DNA of 64,000 nucleotides, from assembly GCF_031180885.1 (NCBI RefSeq), contig NZ_JAPSLK010000023.1, positions 49,486-113,485 on the forward strand. The letters are read 5' to 3'. The position numbers were made by a program, and so were the translations under genes. Each line of letters begins with the position of its first letter. Positions within the stretch are counted from its first letter, which is position 1. The notes beneath the pieces were generated by a model. That model had not been told where the DNA came from, ran no database searches, and was given only the letters and a program-made list of their open reading frames with translations. The stretch is from Saccharothrix sp. (lineage in GTDB: Bacteria; Actinomycetota; Actinomycetes; Mycobacteriales; Pseudonocardiaceae). Of this stretch, positions 61,667 through 64,000 are shown in pieces.

Positions 61667-62539
61667 TTACAAATCGCTTTCGGGGTCGGCGGCTCGCGCG
61701 CCGGCCTTGCGGCGGGCCGTCACGACACCCGCCGCGACCAGCAGCGCGAGCACGGCGACGAACGGCCACGGACCGACCGCGGTGACCGCGTCGACCAGCG
61801 CGCCCTGCACGACCCCGGCGAAGTCGACGACCGGGTCCGCCGGATCGGCCTCGCCGAAGAACAACCGCAATTCGTAAACGCCGTAGTACGCAACGTAAAG
61901 ACCGACGACGGTGAGCAGCACCCCGCCGATGCGGGATATGCGCGGCAGCAACGTCCGTGCGCGGGTGGCGAGGACGTTGTCGGTCAACGTCGCGCCGACC
62001 GCGAGCACGCCGACGACCAGGCCCATGCCCAGCGCGTAGGCGAGGAACGCCCCCACGCCCTCGACGAAGCTCGCACCGCTCAGCGTGGTGCCGACGACGG
62101 CGAGGAACGGGCCGATGGTGCACGACAGCGAGGCGATGGCGTAGGCGATGCCGTACCCGAACATCGAGCCCAGACGTGCGGTCGGCGCGCCCTTGGTCGG
62201 TTTCGGCACCATCAGGTTGATCGTCTTGCCCGCCACCAGAAGGAGCCCGAACACTACCAGTGCCGCGCCGATCACAACCGTGATGAACGGCAGGTACCGC
62301 TGCACAGAGGCCGCCACAGGGGCGATCGCCAGCCCGAAGACCCCGAACACCACCACGAACCCGGCCGTCATGACCCCCGCGGCCGCCAACGCCCGCCCAA
62401 CTCTGCCTTTCGCTCCCGCTTCCCCTTGCACTTCTCCTTGCACCACAAGGGCCAGGTAGGCCGGGAGCATCGCAAACCCACACGGGTTCACCGTCGCCAC
62501 CATGCCCGCGACGAGCGCAAGCAGCAGACCCTCGGTCAT
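61667..62539 (-). CDS. ccdA: CcdA-family thiol:disulfide transmembrane protein
   Basis: 290 aa with about seven membrane helices. Redox cysteines are in 'ATVNPCGFAMLPAYLAL' (helix 1) and 'IASLSCTIGPFLAVV' (helix 4). It passes electrons from cytoplasmic thioredoxin to extracytoplasmic thioredoxin-like proteins. The start overlaps the stop of the TlpA-like gene (TGATG), which is evidently its partner. Such pairs serve cytochrome c maturation or repair of secreted proteins. Confidence 0.92.
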   Translation of the reverse strand: MTEGLLLALVAGMVATVNPCGFAMLPAYLALVVQGEVQGEAGAKGRVGRALAAAGVMTAGFVVVFGVFGLAIAPVAASVQRYLPFITVVIGAALVVFGLLLVAGKTINLMVPKPTKGAPTARLGSMFGYGIAYAIASLSCTIGPFLAVVGTTLSGASFVEGVGAFLAYALGMGLVVGVLAVGATLTDNVLATRARTLLPRISRIGGVLLTVVGLYVAYYGVYELRLFFGEADPADPVVDFAGVVQGALVDAVTAVGPWPFVAVLALLVAAGVVTARRKAGARAADPESDL

Positions 62540-63129
62540 CACGCCCCCGCGAGTGCCGCGACCCGCTCCCGGAGCTTTTGTTCGCTCAGCTGGCTGGTCT
62601 CCACCTCGACCTTGCCGTCCCGGCTGATGAACGCGTACGCGGGCTGCGCGGTGACGCCGAACCGCTTCCACACCGCACTGTCGAGATCCGCGAGGTGCTG
62701 GAACCCGCCCAGCCCGAACCGTTGCACGAAGTCCCGCATCGCCGGTTCCTTGTCGAGGGCGGCGACCCCCAGGAACGTGACTTGGCCGTTGTCCTTGGCC
62801 GCCGAAGCCATCCCCGGCGCTTCCCGCTGACACTTGGGACACCAGGGGGCCCAGAACCACAGCACGGCGGGCTTGCCGGCGAGGCTCTCACCGGAGAAGG
62901 CGGCGCCGTCGACGGTCTTGGCGTTGAACCGGAGTTGGTCGGGGACGGTCGCCGCCGGGGCGGACGTGGTGGCCCCGGGACTCGCGGCGGAGGTCTGGGT
63001 CGTCGTGGCAGTCGTGGTCGCGGCGGTGGACGCACCACCCCCGGCGGACGGCGACCCACACCCCGCCACGGCGAGCAGGACGAGAGCGGGCAGGGCGGTG
63101 CGGCGCATGGACGAGCTGCGGGAGATCAC
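62539..63129 (-). CDS. TlpA-like thioredoxin lipoprotein
   Basis: About 196 aa. A lipoprotein signal (RRTALPALVLLAVAGC, lipobox AVAGC) is followed by a Thr/Ala-rich spacer and a thioredoxin domain with active site WFWAPWCPKCQ and the cis-Pro loop 'VTAQPAYAF'. It resembles mycobacterial DsbE/DsbF, extracytoplasmic redox proteins. Coupled to ccdA downstream. GTG 63129 is chosen because CATGAT lies 6 nt upstream (leaderless). ATG 63108 would also give a good signal peptide. Confidence 0.85.
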   Translation of the reverse strand: MISRSSSMRRTALPALVLLAVAGCGSPSAGGGASTAATTTATTTQTSAASPGATTSAPAATVPDQLRFNAKTVDGAAFSGESLAGKPAVLWFWAPWCPKCQREAPGMASAAKDNGQVTFLGVAALDKEPAMRDFVQRFGLGGFQHLADLDSAVWKRFGVTAQPAYAFISRDGKVEVETSQLSEQKLRERVAALAGA

Positions 63130-63789
63130 GTCCCGATCATGCCGCAGTGTCCGGATCAACGACCACCAGATCACTCATTACGAAACCCTGACATGCACCC
63201 ACCACCACCCCAACCAGCCAACCCACCCGCCACCACGACCACCCCACCCCCGCCGGCTCCTACCTGCACCCCCGCCCCGACTCACCCCAGCCGCCCGCTC
63301 CCCGCCCTGCCCCCACCCGTCCCGACCCGGCGCACCCCGCCCAACCCACGCCAGAAGCCACTCACACGCCCGAGCTAATCTCCACTTCCACTCCGCTCGA
63401 AGAACCCCTATAACCTGCACAAACGGGTCGCTCGGCAGATGCACCCAATCGAGCGACATGCGAAATCCGCAACTTTCCGCCCTCTCGCGCGATTCCGTAA
63501 TAAGGAACGGCGGACACCACGGCACACAAGGACCCGACACGCCCCCACCGCAGCCGCCACGGCACGGGCCCAGCCCGACCAGGCTCAGCCCGACCAGGCT
63601 CAGCCCGACGCGGGCGGCACGGCACGGGCGGCTCGACCCGGGTAGCTCGGCCGGCACGGCCGACACGGCGCGGGGTGGCCAGCTGGGCGCGGGGTGGCTA
63701 GGGCCTGCGTCGCCCCGACGCGGCTGCGCGGCCCGGCGCGGCGCAGCCTTGCATGGCCCTACTCGGCGCGGGTGACCCCGCACGGCTCG
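63130..63789. other. Gene-poor region, no supported gene
   Basis: The first 40 bp hold the TlpA promoter. After that both strands show only Pro/Thr-rich or Gly/Arg-rich open frames without family resemblance. About 63400-63500 is noticeably less GC-rich than the rest. A 15-bp tandem repeat (CAGCCCGACCAGGCT) occurs at 63571-63585 and 63586-63600, with a partial third copy to 63609. Confidence 0.5.
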
Positions 63790-64000
63790 GCGGGGGTGGC
63801 CCGGCTCAGCGGGGCTCGGGCCAACTCGGCTCGGCTGGGCCGGGCTGGGCGGGGCCGGGCCGGGCTGGGCTGGGCTGGGCCGGGCTCGGCTGGGCTGGGC
63901 TGGGCGGGGCCGGGCTCGGCTGGGCTCGGCTGGGCTGGGCGGGGCCGGGATGGGCTGGGCTGGGCTGGGCTGGGCGGGGCCGGGCTCGGCTGGGCTCGGC
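63790..64000. repeat. G-rich low-complexity repeat, running off the window
   Basis: About 200 bp built from interchangeable pentamers such as GGGCT, GGGCC and GGCTC, with higher-order copies (CTCGGCTGGGCT). Runs of three to four G recur every few bases, so G-quadruplexes on the plus strand are likely. No open frame here looks coding. Confidence 0.8.

Noticed and set aside
63178..63783. 201-codon minus-strand frame in the gene-poor right end
   Set aside because: Arg/Gly/Trp-rich with internal sequence repeats from the tandem DNA repeats and no domain; codon pattern does not look coding.

Overview
The window is about 73% G+C, uses many GTG starts, packs genes with ATGA/GTGA/TGATG overlaps, and carries geosmin synthase, ANTAR/STAS/PP2C signalling proteins, LAL- and PucR-type regulators and a DUF6292-like protein. 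This points to a filamentous actinobacterium, most likely Pseudonocardiaceae (Saccharothrix/Lentzea/Actinosynnema-like). The genus is inferred from gene content only. No rRNA, tRNA, CRISPR array, transposase or phage gene was seen.

Layout. (1) 1-11.9 kb: the tail of a LivF-type ATPase, then a DapA-family enzyme, an alpha-ketoglutaric-semialdehyde-type dehydrogenase and a GntR regulator. A divergent LysR gene follows, then a five-gene peptide ABC importer fused by overlaps to a proline iminopeptidase and followed by a secreted M6-like metalloprotease. Together this reads as a path from proteins rich in proline and hydroxyproline to 2-oxoglutarate. (2) 12.6-21.2 kb: an eight-gene translationally coupled operon with a cysteine hydrolase, HypE, HypF, SDR epimerase, DegT aminotransferase, Nudix hydrolase, inositol-phosphatase-like enzyme and sugar-porter MFS protein. 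There are no other hydrogenase-maturation or hydrogenase genes in the window. This is the best candidate for an undescribed system: HypE/HypF carbamoyl-to-cyano chemistry joined to aminosugar-type enzymes. (3) 21.1-28.4 kb: a cation exchanger, a truncated protease-like gene, a pair of IrtAB/YbtPQ-like ABC half-transporters with an esterase, and a divergent PucR-type regulator. (4) 28.4-32.7 kb: a GAF-SpoIIE phosphatase, a decayed M48 peptidase, an AAA ATPase, a long nested palindrome and a VOC protein. (5) 32.8-37.5 kb: geosmin synthase, then a divergent ArsR sensor and P1B-4 metal ATPase sharing one operator. (6) 37.5-42.2 kb: an ANTAR-GAF-PAS-PP2C protein with an overlapping STAS gene, then a DoxX/cellulase operon with a perfect CelR/CebR box. 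(7) 42.4-50.8 kb: VOC protein, methyltransferase, secreted serine hydrolase, MBL hydrolase with a LAL regulator, NACHT-membrane protein and AlkD-like protein. (8) 50.8-57.1 kb, minus strand: kinase, STAS, DUF6292-like, universal stress protein, phosphoketolase and acetate kinase. (9) 57.3-63.2 kb: TetR regulator, secreted propeller-like protein, frameshifted vanadium-haloperoxidase-like gene, LuxR regulator and a CcdA/TlpA pair. The last 0.8 kb has no convincing gene and ends in G-rich low-complexity repeats.

Start sites were moved to internal codons wherever overlap, ribosome-binding sites or leaderless -10 geometry favoured this. Several genes (LysR, PucR, ArsR, the metal ATPase, MBL, NACHT, TlpA and the truncated protease) have a TANNNT-like -10 about 6-7 nt before the start codon and are probably leaderless.
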